Position numbers and translations under genes: made by a program. From NCBI RefSeq assembly GCF_022410465.1, contig NZ_JAJSON010000030.1, positions 124,001 to 188,000 on the forward strand: a DNA stretch of 64,000 nucleotides, read 5' to 3'. Positions 8,325-18,187 of this stretch are shown here, piece after piece. The notes below the pieces were generated by a model. It was given only the letters and a program-made list of their open reading frames with translations, searched no databases and was not told the DNA's origin. The stretch is from Christiangramia crocea (lineage in GTDB: Bacteria > Bacteroidota > Bacteroidia > Flavobacteriales > Flavobacteriaceae). How positions within the stretch are numbered: position 1 is the stretch's first letter; each line of letters opens with the position of its first letter.

Positions 8325-10814
8325 TTATAAGCCGGCTACAGTATTGTTGGCAAAGAAGACTGCATTTACAAAGAAGAGTTTTCCATTTTGCCAGAACGCC
8401 CTGAACAATGGATTGTCAACCATATAAATGACTGTTCCTCTTCCCATAGGTACTTCTCCAAAGACCAGCGAATTATCCAGTTTTTTTACAGCCTCGCTTC
8501 CGGCGAAGCCTGAAACCACTTCAGGAGTATTTATGTAGGCAATATTATACCCATCTCTGAGTAAAGAGTAGCTATCGCTGCTTAGCTTAAGGCTGAAGTA
8601 ATTATCATCATACCCAAAGGCCATTGGGTGGGTATTGTCCACATTTGTTTTAATGATGCTTCCTGTAATCAGATTCTTGATGCTCTCACGTTCTCTCCTG
8701 GCATAAGGTATAAGGTTAGCCCTCGTAGCAGTTGAATCTTTTTTCGTCTCTTCGTTCTTTTTTAAGCCGAACCCATCTTTATCTGTAAAGCTTCCAACAG
8801 CATTCCCTATTGCAATAAGCTTTCCTCCACTTTTTACCCATGAGGTAATTTTTTCCTCGGTTTCTTCATCCAGCCATTCACTATACCAACCTGAAGGCAT
8901 GATAAGAACATCAAATTCAGCAAGATCAACTCTGTTAAAATAATCGGTACCAAGCGGAGTAACGGGGTAATTGAGATCCTGCTCGAAGAAATACCATACT
9001 TCTCCAAAATTAAGTGATGAAACTTCATTCCCACGTAGCAAACCTATTTTCTGGTCATTTATGATCTTGATATCTGAGGATCCGAAATCTGGTCCGCTTC
9101 CAGCAAAACTTGTTTCGGCTACCAATAGTTGGCGCTCCTCTTCGTTAGCTATCTCAATGACTTTTTTATCAAAATTCTCGTAATCAAGATTATCGCTTTT
9201 GGTAATTATAAGACTTCCCGGTTCGAATTTCTGCCCGTTGCTCTGAAATGGCACTTCACTAAAACGTACTTTTATTCCTGCCTTGATAAGTTCGGTAAGA
9301 AATGTTGCATCCTGCATGCTGTTCCATTTAGTGATATAACCTGCTCCCTCCGAATTTGCTGAGTTTTGTATATCCTTTACAGGAGCTTCGTTTTCAGCCT
9401 GTATAAGCCTGTTGCTTGCAACCGCATCCAGTCCGTAGGCATATGGGAGGCTCCAGGCGGTAATATCATAGGTAAGTGAATCGGCCAGTTTCGTCTTTGG
9501 CTCAAAAAGCACCTTTACCATTTTACCTTTTGCCTGATTGGTGGATACGATCAGTGTATTTGCATCGGTGTTCAGATTGCCGCTACCATTATTTTTGTAG
9601 TTGTATCCGCTAACCCTATCAGACTTGGCAAATGAATATTTGATTTCATGTTTATCCAAAAGCTTCGTTAGTGAACTTATCTTATCAGCATTCCCCTTAA
9701 GGGCATAACTTTTATATTCAAAATTGTCATCACTAAAATAACTTTGGAACTCCCTGTTTAATTCTTCTGCATTTTTTGAAGCTACTTCTACTGTAGAAAT
9801 TCCTGTTGTAAAGTGATGTTCCACACGATCCTTTAAAGTAAGTATATAGCCTTCGTCAGTTTCAATGCCTAGTCCAGCCCTTCCATGTCCAGCCTGTTCA
9901 TAGGTCATTCCAATTGCCCCCAAATAGGTAGGATAGGTGTCCCCGTAACTGGGATACAATAGGTCAAAGCGCTCACCGGTGAAATATAACCAGCCTTCAC
10001 TATCAAAATATCTTGCGTGATTCTTCCCTATCCTGGTCTGAAACTCTCTCTGGAATGGAGTGATGATCTCATGAAAAGGTTCTGCCGCCGGTGCGAAATA
10101 ATATGGTTCATTAATTCCCTGTTCATGAAAATCTACATGTACATGTGGAAGCCATTTATTGTAAACCTTCAAACGCTCCCGAGTTTCAATTTGGGTAGCC
10201 CAGGCCCAGTCACGGTTCAGGTCAAACAGATAATGATTAGGTCTTCCGCCCGGCCATGGTTCATGGTGTTCGGCAGCTTCCTGTGAGGTGTTGTATGGTT
10301 CTGCCTTCACCTGGTTATACCAGTTGGCATACCGGTCACGACCATCAGGGTTTATACAGGGATCAATGATCACTACTGTATTTTTAAGCCAGTCCTGTTT
10401 CTCCGTAATAAGATTGTAAAGGGTTTTCATGGAGGCTTCTGTACTTGAAGCTTCATTTCCATGTACATTGTAACTAAGCCATACAATGGCAATATCAGAT
10501 TCTTCAGATCCATTGCCTATCCCGGCATTTTTCAGATGATTAGACCTAATCTGTTCAAGATTGGCCATATTTTCTTCTGAAGAGATAATGGCATAAGTCA
10601 GTGGTCTGCGTTCATTGGTCTTTCCATAGGTGTGATATTCTACCATTGGGGAGCTTTCGGCCACATGATTGAAATAATTTACCACATCGGCATGTCTGGA
10701 AAACTGACTTCCAAGTTCATAACCCAGAAACTCTGAAGGGCTGTTAAATTGTTGTGCAATAGTTAATTGTATTCCAATAAAAAAAATGGAAAAGAAGCTG
10801 ATATAATTTTTCAT
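8325..10814 (-). CDS. Secreted M14 zinc carboxypeptidase
   Basis: An 829-aa protein with a signal peptide (about residues 1-21). The M14 zinc site is visible: HGNE (H118, E121) with a third His in the VHVDFHEQG block (near 226-230). A general-base Glu candidate lies in MTYEQAGHG near residue 300. The 400 or more C-terminal residues form an additional region including a glutamine-amidotransferase-like segment (DVLIMPSGWYSEWLDEE and GGKLIAIGNAVGSF). This layout is common in Bacteroidota M14 peptidases. Cotranscribed with the M16 gene 11 nt downstream and divergent from bshC. Predicted to trim C-terminal residues from extracellular peptides. Substrate preference is unknown. Confidence 0.92.
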   Translation of the reverse strand: MKNYISFFSIFFIGIQLTIAQQFNSPSEFLGYELGSQFSRHADVVNYFNHVAESSPMVEYHTYGKTNERRPLTYAIISSEENMANLEQIRSNHLKNAGIGNGSEESDIAIVWLSYNVHGNEASSTEASMKTLYNLITEKQDWLKNTVVIIDPCINPDGRDRYANWYNQVKAEPYNTSQEAAEHHEPWPGGRPNHYLFDLNRDWAWATQIETRERLKVYNKWLPHVHVDFHEQGINEPYYFAPAAEPFHEIITPFQREFQTRIGKNHARYFDSEGWLYFTGERFDLLYPSYGDTYPTYLGAIGMTYEQAGHGRAGLGIETDEGYILTLKDRVEHHFTTGISTVEVASKNAEELNREFQSYFSDDNFEYKSYALKGNADKISSLTKLLDKHEIKYSFAKSDRVSGYNYKNNGSGNLNTDANTLIVSTNQAKGKMVKVLFEPKTKLADSLTYDITAWSLPYAYGLDAVASNRLIQAENEAPVKDIQNSANSEGAGYITKWNSMQDATFLTELIKAGIKVRFSEVPFQSNGQKFEPGSLIITKSDNLDYENFDKKVIEIANEEERQLLVAETSFAGSGPDFGSSDIKIINDQKIGLLRGNEVSSLNFGEVWYFFEQDLNYPVTPLGTDYFNRVDLAEFDVLIMPSGWYSEWLDEETEEKITSWVKSGGKLIAIGNAVGSFTDKDGFGLKKNEETKKDSTATRANLIPYARRERESIKNLITGSIIKTNVDNTHPMAFGYDDNYFSLKLSSDSYSLLRDGYNIAYINTPEVVSGFAGSEAVKKLDNSLVFGEVPMGRGTVIYMVDNPLFRAFWQNGKLFFVNAVFFANNTVAGL

Positions 10815-10902
10815 TAAGTGTACTAGTTTTGTATAAGCCGAGTAAAGATAGTATCTAAGCTTGAATTAACTAAAATTTACATAATAAAATCGCTATCTTC
10901 GA

Positions 10903-10910
10903 TATCTTTG
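10903..10910 (+). promoter_or_regulatory. -7 promoter box for bshC
   Basis: TATCTTTG matches the Bacteroidota -7 consensus TAnnTTTG exactly, 18 nt before the ATG at 10929. The TTG inside it would otherwise be read as an upstream start codon. Confidence 0.7.
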
Positions 10911-10928
10911 CAAACAGAACTGAAATCT

Positions 10929-12545
10929 ATGCCAACTGATTGTATTTCGTATTCCGAAACCAATTACTTCTCTTCTTTAATTCTTGATTACCTGTCTGAA
11001 AAAAGTGATCTTAAGGATTTTTACAAGCGTTTCCCGAAGCTTGAAAACTTTGGAGAGCAGATCGGGGAAATGAAGAATTCCTATGACCATGGAATTAGAA
11101 AAGATCTTGTTAAGGTGCTTAAAAAACAATATTCCAGTCTGGATATTTCTGATAGCGCCAAGCAAAATATCGAACTTCTGGAGTCTGAAGATACATTTAC
11201 CGTAGTTACGGGACATCAGTTGAATCTGTTTACCGGTCCTCTGTATTTTCTTTACAAGATAATTTCCACCATTAATCTTACAAAAGAGCTTAAGCAAAAA
11301 TATCCGGAAAATGATTTTGTGCCGGTTTACTGGATGGCGACCGAAGATCATGACTTTGAGGAAATTAATTTCTTTAACCTCCATGGAAAGAAGTTCAAAT
11401 GGAATCAGGCCGATGAGCGTGCAGGAAAAACTGCCGTGGGTTATCTTTCTACGGAAGGCCTCGATGAGGTATTTAATCTGTTTTCAGCTGAAATAGGAGG
11501 GGGGGAGAATGCAGAATTTCTGAGGTCCCTCTTTAAGGAAGCATACCTGGAACATGATAATCTTACCGATGCCACCCGTTTTATCGGTGATAAACTCTTC
11601 GGAAAATATGGCCTGGTGATCATAGATGCCCAGGATGCTGAACTTAAAAAGCATTTTATCCCATATGCCGAAAATGAGCTTACCGGGCAGCTGTCATGTA
11701 AAAAAGCTTCTGTAGTCATGGAAAGAATGATTTCATTGGGCTATTCTGTTCAGGTTAACCCAAGGGAGATCAATTTGTTTTATCTCACTGATGAGATCAG
11801 GGAAAGGATCATAGAAAAAGAAGGTAAATTCTATGTGAATGGAACCCCAATTTCATGGAGTAAAGAAGAGATTCTTAAAGAGTTAAGGGAGCACCCGGAA
11901 CGATTTAGTCCCAATGTGATGCTCAGGCCCTTATACCAGGAAGTACTCCTGCCTAACCTCTGTTACATTGGAGGAGGTGGTGAGCTGGCCTACTGGCTGG
12001 AACTCAAGTCTTATTTTGAAGCTGAAAATGTGACTTTTCCAATATTGTTATTGCGAAATTCGGCTTTGCTTCAGACTGCAAAACAGAATAAAAAAAGAAA
12101 GAATCTAAATATCAGTTTAAAGGAATTATTCCTGAAGCAACATGAGTTGATCAATCGCAAGGTTAGAAATATCTCAAATATCGATATTGACTTTTCCGAC
12201 CAGAAACAACATCTGGTAGAACAGTTTCAGCATATGTATGAGCTTGCTGAAAAAACCGATATATCCTTTATTGGGGCGGTTAAAGCCCAGGAAGTAAAGC
12301 AACTTAAAGGCCTGGATAATCTAGAAAAAAGATTGCTGAAAGCTCAAAAGCGCAAATTAAAGGATGAGGTTGAACGCATAGCCCAACTTCAGAATGAGCT
12401 GTTCCCTAACAAAAGTCTCCAGGAAAGACAGACTAACTTTTCAGAATTTTATGTGGAATACGGTGATGAATTGATCACCCGGCTTATGGAAAATTTAGAT
12501 CCCCTGGAGTCTAATTTTAAAATATTGACCTTTGGAAAAGAATAG
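10929..12545 (+). CDS. bshC: Bacillithiol biosynthesis cysteine-adding enzyme BshC
   Basis: Putative cysteine ligase that completes bacillithiol from glucosaminyl-malate. The 538-aa sequence has the family landmarks: TVVTGHQLNLFTGPLYFLYK (about 95-115), PVYWMATEDHDFEEI (about 138-152), LRPLYQEVLLPNLCYIGGGGE (about 340-360), and a C-terminal helical coiled-coil region from about residue 400. The ATG at 10929 is preferred because the TTG at 10908 lies inside the -7 box. Bacillithiol replaces glutathione in Bacteroidota and Firmicutes. The decarboxylase starts 1 nt after its stop, suggesting cotranscription without an obvious metabolic link. Confidence 0.93.
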   Translation: MPTDCISYSETNYFSSLILDYLSEKSDLKDFYKRFPKLENFGEQIGEMKNSYDHGIRKDLVKVLKKQYSSLDISDSAKQNIELLESEDTFTVVTGHQLNLFTGPLYFLYKIISTINLTKELKQKYPENDFVPVYWMATEDHDFEEINFFNLHGKKFKWNQADERAGKTAVGYLSTEGLDEVFNLFSAEIGGGENAEFLRSLFKEAYLEHDNLTDATRFIGDKLFGKYGLVIIDAQDAELKKHFIPYAENELTGQLSCKKASVVMERMISLGYSVQVNPREINLFYLTDEIRERIIEKEGKFYVNGTPISWSKEEILKELREHPERFSPNVMLRPLYQEVLLPNLCYIGGGGELAYWLELKSYFEAENVTFPILLLRNSALLQTAKQNKKRKNLNISLKELFLKQHELINRKVRNISNIDIDFSDQKQHLVEQFQHMYELAEKTDISFIGAVKAQEVKQLKGLDNLEKRLLKAQKRKLKDEVERIAQLQNELFPNKSLQERQTNFSEFYVEYGDELITRLMENLDPLESNFKILTFGKE

Positions 12546-12546
12546 A

Positions 12547-13911
12547 ATGCACACCATAGATATGGATCTGGTAGAGATGACCCTAGATGTCATGAAGTAT
12601 ACCATAGACCGCATATCGAATGTAACCCCCGAACTCGGATCACCTAAAAAGGAAGAAGATCTTCTACGTATGGTTGGAGAAACCATAACTCCTGAAGGGA
12701 TTGGTGGTGAAAATGCATTTAAGTTATTTCGTGATGTACTCGTAAAAGCCACCGTACCTATTGATCATCCCCGTCACCTTGCGTTTGTTCCGGCAGCGCC
12801 AACGAGGGCTGCAATCATGTTTGACCTTGTTACTTCAGCTTCAAGTATTCACGGCGCTTACTGGATGGAGGGAGCCGGTGGTATTTTTTGTGAAAATCAG
12901 GCAATGAAATGGCTGGTTTCACTGACTAAACTTCCCAAAGGTGCATTTGGAGTATTTACAAGTGGTGGAACAGCAGCCAACCTTTCAGCACTGGTAACAG
13001 CCCGGGAAGCATGGCGCGACGAAAAACCGGAATTTGCCAGGGAAAGAGCATTGCTTCTTACCTCCAACGGAGCACACAGTTCCATTAAATCTATGGCGAA
13101 AGTGATGGATGCAGATGTCATCCTTATCGATTCAGAAGATGAATATCTTTCAGGCGCCGATCTTAAAAAAACCATAGACGGATTAAGCATTCAGGACAGA
13201 AACCGGCTTTTTGCGGTGGTTGCTACCGGTGGAACTACTAACGCCGGTATAATTGACGACCTTAAGACTATCGCCAGTATCTGCGAGGACGAAAAATTAT
13301 GGTTTCATGTAGATTGTGCTTATGGAGGAGGAGCCCTTGCTGCTGACTCGGTGAGGCATCTTTTTGAGGGGATAGAGAAAGCCGATAGCATTACCATAGA
13401 TCCTCATAAATGGCTTTTCTCGCCTTACGACTGTGGTGCGGTGATCTATAAGAACCTTGAGCTGGCCAAAAAGGCACATTCTCAGAAAGGGGCCTATCTG
13501 GAAATTTTTAAGGATGAGGGTGCCCAGGGCTTTAACCCGGCAGATTATCAAATACAACTTACCCGCCGACTTAGAGGTCTTCCGTTATGGTTTTCACTGG
13601 CCATGCATGGTACCAATAAATACAAAAGAGCCATTGAACGCGGGATTGAACTTGCCCAAATAGCCGCAGAAAAAATAAAGGCCAATGATAAGCTGGAACT
13701 TGTTAGACCTGCCAGTCTTTCGGTGGTGCTTTTCAAAAGAAAAGAGTGGAGCGCGGAAGATTACAGGGACTGGACCTACAAGAATCACCGGGAAGGATTT
13801 GCGCTGGTTACCCCTTCACTTTGGAAAGATGAAAGCGTGATAAGGTTCTGTTTTATCAATCCGGATACTACCGAAGAGGATATAGATAAAATTCTTAAGA
13901 CCCTGGAATAG
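12547..13911 (+). CDS. Group II PLP-dependent amino-acid decarboxylase
   Basis: A 454-aa pyridoxal-phosphate enzyme of the aromatic-L-amino-acid/glutamate/diaminobutyrate decarboxylase group. The cofactor site is clear: TSGGTAANLSALV, the aspartate of HVDCAYGGGAL (family usually DAAYGG) and the Schiff-base lysine in TIDPHKWLFSPYDCG (K288 from this start). The ATG at 12547 follows the bshC stop by 1 nt. A TTG further upstream lies within bshC and is not needed. The substrate cannot be read from sequence: tyrosine, DOPA, tryptophan or diaminobutyrate are possible. Confidence 0.88.
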   Translation: MHTIDMDLVEMTLDVMKYTIDRISNVTPELGSPKKEEDLLRMVGETITPEGIGGENAFKLFRDVLVKATVPIDHPRHLAFVPAAPTRAAIMFDLVTSASSIHGAYWMEGAGGIFCENQAMKWLVSLTKLPKGAFGVFTSGGTAANLSALVTAREAWRDEKPEFARERALLLTSNGAHSSIKSMAKVMDADVILIDSEDEYLSGADLKKTIDGLSIQDRNRLFAVVATGGTTNAGIIDDLKTIASICEDEKLWFHVDCAYGGGALAADSVRHLFEGIEKADSITIDPHKWLFSPYDCGAVIYKNLELAKKAHSQKGAYLEIFKDEGAQGFNPADYQIQLTRRLRGLPLWFSLAMHGTNKYKRAIERGIELAQIAAEKIKANDKLELVRPASLSVVLFKRKEWSAEDYRDWTYKNHREGFALVTPSLWKDESVIRFCFINPDTTEEDIDKILKTLE

Positions 13912-14067
13912 TCTTTACAGGTATCTCATTGATATTGAAGTATGTTATTTTTTGTATATTCATTGTGAATTTATGAACAACCTGTTCAGGATATCCTACT
14001 GTTCATATTAGCCCTGTATTATCATTTTACTTACTGGCTTTTAATTACTAACCAAATAATTTTTATT
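13912..14067. other. Intergenic region with operator-like dyad
   Basis: The 156-bp gap holds a dyad TGAACA-ACC-TGTTCA at 13974-13988 and a further half-site copy (CTGTTCA) about 20 bp downstream. No exact TAnnTTTG box is visible. It may contain the promoter of the small secreted protein. Confidence 0.3.
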
Positions 14068-14526
14068 ATGAAAAAACAATTTTTGTTGCTAATTGTATCT
14101 ATTCTTATTGGTTTTGCCAGTTTCGCGCAAAAATCTACTACAAAAGCGAAAGAAATAGTTCAAAAGAATTCAAAGATGATGGAAAAGGCCATGAAAGATG
14201 GAGATTTTGAAACCTTTGGGTCTTATTTTACTGAAGATGCTATGTTTAAGATTTCCAATCATAATCCGCTAAGTGGTCGGTCGGCGATTACAGAAGCTCA
14301 TAAAGAAATGAAAGGAATAGAGCTTTCAATTAATACCGAAGAGGTACTGGATTTTGGTGATTATATCCATGAAATTGGCAGTTATGAACTTAAGACTCCA
14401 GATGGGAAAAAGATGGATCATGGATATTATTCCACCTTATGGAAAAAAGAAGATGGTAAATGGAGGATTTACCGGGATGTTATAAGCTCGTCCACTCCCA
14501 TGCCTCCTCCAGTTTCTCAGCAATAA
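14068..14526 (+). CDS. Secreted SnoaL/DUF4440-like (NTF2-fold) protein
   Basis: A 152-aa protein with a signal peptide (ends FAQ, residue 21) and an NTF2-like fold. The helix AMKDGDFETFGSYFTEDAMFK is followed by LSGRSAITEAHKEM, then YSTLWKKEDGKWRIYRDVISS, the typical last strands of this superfamily. These small cone-shaped domains bind hydrophobic ligands or act as isomerases, but no catalytic residue can be named here. It stands alone between the decarboxylase and guaA and is followed by a hairpin terminator. A proline-rich tail (TPMPPPVSQQ) ends the protein. Confidence 0.75.
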   Translation: MKKQFLLLIVSILIGFASFAQKSTTKAKEIVQKNSKMMEKAMKDGDFETFGSYFTEDAMFKISNHNPLSGRSAITEAHKEMKGIELSINTEEVLDFGDYIHEIGSYELKTPDGKKMDHGYYSTLWKKEDGKWRIYRDVISSSTPMPPPVSQQ

Positions 14527-14545
14527 TATTACTAACCAACCAGCA

Positions 14546-14580
14546 GCAGAGCCTCAAAGGATATTACTTTGGGGCTTTGC
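14546..14580 (+). terminator. Hairpin terminator after the SnoaL-like gene
   Basis: A 14-bp stem (GCAGAGCCTCAAAG with CTTTGGGGCTTTGC, including G-U pairs) and a 7-nt loop, 20 nt after the stop codon. The U tract is weak, so termination efficiency is uncertain. Confidence 0.6.
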
Positions 14581-14660
14581 TCATATATACACGTTAAGTA
14601 TTAAGGTCTGATTAAAGTTAAATTTAATTATTTCGGGGTTTTATTTTAACCTCAATTTCC

Positions 14661-14668
14661 TATTTTTG
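14661..14668 (+). promoter_or_regulatory. -7 promoter box for guaA
   Basis: TATTTTTG matches TAnnTTTG exactly and ends only 3 nt before the ATG at 14672, which implies a leaderless or nearly leaderless mRNA. No good -33 element is visible. Confidence 0.55.
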
Positions 14669-14671
14669 CGC

Positions 14672-16201
14672 ATGCAAAATAATGTCCTCATCCTAGACTT
14701 TGGCTCGCAGTACACCCAGCTTATCGCAAGAAGAGTTAGAGAACTGAATATATACTGCGAAATTTATCCTTATCACAAAATACCAGACGATTTATCAGGC
14801 TTTAAAGCAGTCATTCTTTCGGGAAGTCCATTCTCGGTAAGGGCTGATGATGCTCCGCATCCCGATCTTTCCCAGATCCGCGGAAAACTACCTATTCTTG
14901 CCGTTTGTTATGGAGCACAGTACCTGGCCCATTTCTATGGCGGAAAGGTAGAGCCTTCAGACACCAGGGAATATGGTCGTGCAAATCTTTCGGTAATCAA
15001 AGATGCTGAACCTTTATTTAAGGATATCAAGGAAAATTCCCAGGTTTGGATGAGCCATAGTGATTCTATTATCCAATTACCTGAAAACGGTGTTAGACTG
15101 GCGAGTACTTCCGATGTATTGAATGCCGCTTATCGTATTGACGGGGAAGAAACCTTTGGCATCCAGTTCCACCCTGAAGTATATCATTCTACCGATGGAA
15201 AACAACTTCTCGAGAATTTCCTTGTAAGGATAGCAGGCACCAAGCAAACCTGGACTCCGGGAGCTTTTGTGGATCTTACGGTTTCTGAATTAAAAGAAAA
15301 GATTGGGAATGATAAAGTAGTGCTTGGTCTAAGTGGCGGGGTAGATTCTACAGTGGCTGCCGTACTGCTTAATAAGGCGATAGGAGATAACCTTTACTGT
15401 ATCTTCGTTAATAACGGCTTGTTGAGAAAGAATGAGTTTGATAGCGTTCTGGATCAGTATAAGCATATGGGACTTAACGTAAAGGGAGTGGATGCTTCGG
15501 CACGTTTTTTGGATGCGCTGAAGGGGCTCAGTGATCCGGAAGCTAAGCGAAAGGCAATTGGGAATACTTTTATAGAGGTTTTTGATGATGAAGCCCATCA
15601 TATTCAGGATGTAGTGTACCTTGCGCAAGGCACCATCTACCCGGATGTGATCGAATCGGTTTCTGTAAATGGACCCTCGGTTACGATAAAATCGCATCAT
15701 AATGTTGGTGGTCTGCCGGATTTCATGAAGCTGAAGGTGGTAGAGCCGCTTCGTATGCTGTTCAAGGATGAGGTTAGAAGAGTTGGAAAGGAATTAGGTA
15801 TAGCAAAAGAATTACTTGGGAGGCATCCTTTCCCGGGGCCCGGACTTGCGATAAGGATCCTGGGAGATATAACCGCCGAGAAAGTAAGAATCCTTCAGGA
15901 AGTAGATCATATCTTTATTCAGGGATTAAAAGACTGGATGCTGTATGACAAAGTATGGCAGGCTGGAGCAATCCTTTTACCAATTCAGTCGGTTGGTGTA
16001 ATGGGAGATGAAAGGACCTATGAGCAGGTGGTAGCATTGCGCGCAGTTGAATCTACCGATGGTATGACTGCTGATTGGGTGAATTTACCTTATGAATTCT
16101 TACAAAAAACCTCCAATACAATAATTAACAGGGTTAAAGGCGTTAATAGAGTAGTGTACGACATCAGTTCAAAACCACCGGCCACTATTGAATGGGAATA
16201 A
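14672..16201 (+). CDS. guaA: GMP synthase (glutamine-hydrolysing)
   Basis: Converts XMP to GMP with ATP and glutamine. At 509 aa it has normal length. The N-terminal class I glutamine amidotransferase domain shows the nucleophile in LAVCYGAQY (about C79) and the His/Glu pair in [11 protein letters not shown]. The ATP-pyrophosphatase P-loop is [11 protein letters not shown] near residue 215. The C-terminal dimerisation domain contains [16 protein letters not shown] and ends in KPPATIEWE, the family terminus. The start is the ATG at 14672. The TTG two codons upstream is part of the -7 box. Confidence 0.97.
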   Translation: MQNNVLILDFGSQYTQLIARRVRELNIYCEIYPYHKIPDDLSGFKAVILSGSPFSVRADDAPHPDLSQIRGKLPILAVCYGAQYLAHFYGGKVEPSDTREYGRANLSVIKDAEPLFKDIKENSQVWMSHSDSIIQLPENGVRLASTSDVLNAAYRIDGEETFGIQFHPEVYHSTDGKQLLENFLVRIAGTKQTWTPGAFVDLTVSELKEKIGNDKVVLGLSGGVDSTVAAVLLNKAIGDNLYCIFVNNGLLRKNEFDSVLDQYKHMGLNVKGVDASARFLDALKGLSDPEAKRKAIGNTFIEVFDDEAHHIQDVVYLAQGTIYPDVIESVSVNGPSVTIKSHHNVGGLPDFMKLKVVEPLRMLFKDEVRRVGKELGIAKELLGRHPFPGPGLAIRILGDITAEKVRILQEVDHIFIQGLKDWMLYDKVWQAGAILLPIQSVGVMGDERTYEQVVALRAVESTDGMTADWVNLPYEFLQKTSNTIINRVKGVNRVVYDISSKPPATIEWE

Positions 16202-16231
16202 GCAGAACCATTTTAACCTAAATCGATCATA

Positions 16232-18187
16232 ATGAAGTACTTATTTGTAATATGTTTTCTTTTTCAGATTTATACGAGTGCGGCAGGCGCACAGGCTTAT
16301 AAATACCATACTGTAAAAAAGGGGGAAACGGTTTTCAGCATTTCCCAGTCTTATAATATTGAGGAAGAAGATATATACAAATTTAATCCCGATGCCAAAG
16401 AGGGAATCGCGGTGAATGAGAAGCTGGTGATCCCGGTAAATGCCTCGCGAGATTCTAAGTCTTCAGCAAGAAATACTCAGTTTAAGGAGCATAAGGTTAA
16501 AAAGAAGGAAACTTTATACAGCCTGTCTAAACAATATAATGTTAGTATTGAGGATATAAAGCGTTACAACAAGCATTTATATTCGGAAGAACTGCGTACA
16601 GGGGAGACTATTAAAGTACCTGAAACTACAGCATCGCAGAATATCGTGGTCAGAAACACTCCGAATCCGGAGCCAAGGGTTGCAAAGCCTAAACAAATTA
16701 CCAAAACCCGTGAACATATCGTCTTGCCCAAGGAAACCAAATATGGAATCGCTAGAAAATATGGAATGACGGTAAAAGAACTTGAAGCCTTGAACCCAAG
16801 AGTGGAAGTTCTTCAGCCGGGAATGATGATCAGGGTAGGTACAGATGTTCTGGAAGACGAACCGGTAATTATTACTGATGAGCGTTTCAGGTTCTATGAG
16901 GTAAAACCGAAAGAAACCCTTTTCAGTCTGTCTCAGCGCTTTGGCGTTAGCCAGGATTCTCTTAGAAGACTGAATCCCGCACTTAATGCCGGCCTCAAAT
17001 TCGGGATGGTACTTAAGGTGCCGGAAAGAGAAGGGGCAGCAGATATGGATGATGAGAGCTATACCGGGATGGAGAACGCCAATACCAAAATAGACCTTAG
17101 CAGTTCCATTAACAATTTCAAAACTAAAGAGATTGCCCTCATGCTTCCTTTTCACCTTCAAAAGATCGATGAGGATTCCATTGAAACCTATCAGAATTCC
17201 ATAATGAATGAAAGAGTGGTACGTATTTCACTTGATTTCTATAGCGGGGTTTTAATGGCGGTAGATAAGGCTAAATCAATGGGTGTTTCTACTAATTTGA
17301 AGGTTTATGATACTAAGCAGAACGCTTCAGAAGTGGCCAATATCATCAATATTAATAATTTCAATAATGTGGACGCGGTTATAGGTCCGCTTGTTCAGAC
17401 AACCACCGAGGCAGCTGCATCCAGACTGGAAAACAGGAATATTCCAGTGATAAATCCGCTTTCAAACCGCGAGATGAGAGGCTATGAAAACCTTTTTCAG
17501 TCGAGACCTTCTGATGAGATCCTGAAAAATGCCATGCTGGATTATATTTCCAGGAATTCTTCAGGAAAGAATATCATTATTGTCGCCGATGGCAGGTCAT
17601 TTCAGATTAAGAATGAGCTAAGTAATATGCTGCCAACGGCAAGATTTGTGAATCCTACAGATAATTTCGTTGAGGAAGCAAAGCTGGCAGAAATGATGAC
17701 CGAAGGTGAGAACTGGGTGATCCTGGAATCTGAAAATATCAATCTTGTGAGTAGTGTGACCTCAGCACTAAACCGTCTTGCGAGGAATCATGAAATTACT
17801 CTGCTAACAACCAATAAAAATAATACTTACGAGAATGACATAATTTCCAATAACCATCTTGGAAAACTGAAATTCCACTATCCTTCAATAGATAAGGAAT
17901 ACGACTCTATGGCTACTGAACAATTTATGGAGCAATATGAGGAAAGATTCAATACATCGCCTAACCAGTATGCTCTTAGGGGTTATGATCTTACGCTGGA
18001 TGTGATTTTAAGGCTTGGTTCTGCAGAGAACCTGTATGAATCTTTTGAAAAGTATCCTGGTTATACTGAATATTACGAAAGTAAATTCCATTATCTGCCT
18101 AATTCGGGGGGAGGTTATACCAATGATGCCATATATATCCTTAAGCTAAATGAGGATCTAACAATAAGCGAGGCCAATGACTTCTAA
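16232..18187 (+). CDS. LysM-repeat protein fused to a periplasmic-binding (PBP1) fold
   Basis: A 651-aa exported protein with a signal peptide (ends AGA-Q, about residue 20). Four LysM peptidoglycan-binding repeats follow, at about 24-70, 86-131, 163-206 and 222-267, each with a V-K-x-x-E-T start and a closing V-P. The C-terminal half (about 290-640) resembles a type I periplasmic binding protein/LppC-like domain (IALMLPFHLQ, FYSGVLMAVDKAKSMG, VDAVIGPLVQ, IPVINPLSNRE). It is predicted to sit on the cell wall. No ligand or partner is known. The OsmC gene overlaps its end by 11 bp and guaA lies 30 nt upstream, so all could be cotranscribed. Confidence 0.82.
   Translation: MKYLFVICFLFQIYTSAAGAQAYKYHTVKKGETVFSISQSYNIEEEDIYKFNPDAKEGIAVNEKLVIPVNASRDSKSSARNTQFKEHKVKKKETLYSLSKQYNVSIEDIKRYNKHLYSEELRTGETIKVPETTASQNIVVRNTPNPEPRVAKPKQITKTREHIVLPKETKYGIARKYGMTVKELEALNPRVEVLQPGMMIRVGTDVLEDEPVIITDERFRFYEVKPKETLFSLSQRFGVSQDSLRRLNPALNAGLKFGMVLKVPEREGAADMDDESYTGMENANTKIDLSSSINNFKTKEIALMLPFHLQKIDEDSIETYQNSIMNERVVRISLDFYSGVLMAVDKAKSMGVSTNLKVYDTKQNASEVANIININNFNNVDAVIGPLVQTTTEAAASRLENRNIPVINPLSNREMRGYENLFQSRPSDEILKNAMLDYISRNSSGKNIIIVADGRSFQIKNELSNMLPTARFVNPTDNFVEEAKLAEMMTEGENWVILESENINLVSSVTSALNRLARNHEITLLTTNKNNTYENDIISNNHLGKLKFHYPSIDKEYDSMATEQFMEQYEERFNTSPNQYALRGYDLTLDVILRLGSAENLYESFEKYPGYTEYYESKFHYLPNSGGGYTNDAIYILKLNEDLTISEANDF

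Noticed and set aside
12532-12546. Decarboxylase start at a TTG inside bshC
   Set aside because: The ATG at 12547 lies directly after the bshC stop and fits better.
16577-17161. 194-aa minus-strand ORF inside the LysM gene
   Set aside because: Lies entirely within a well-supported gene on the other strand.
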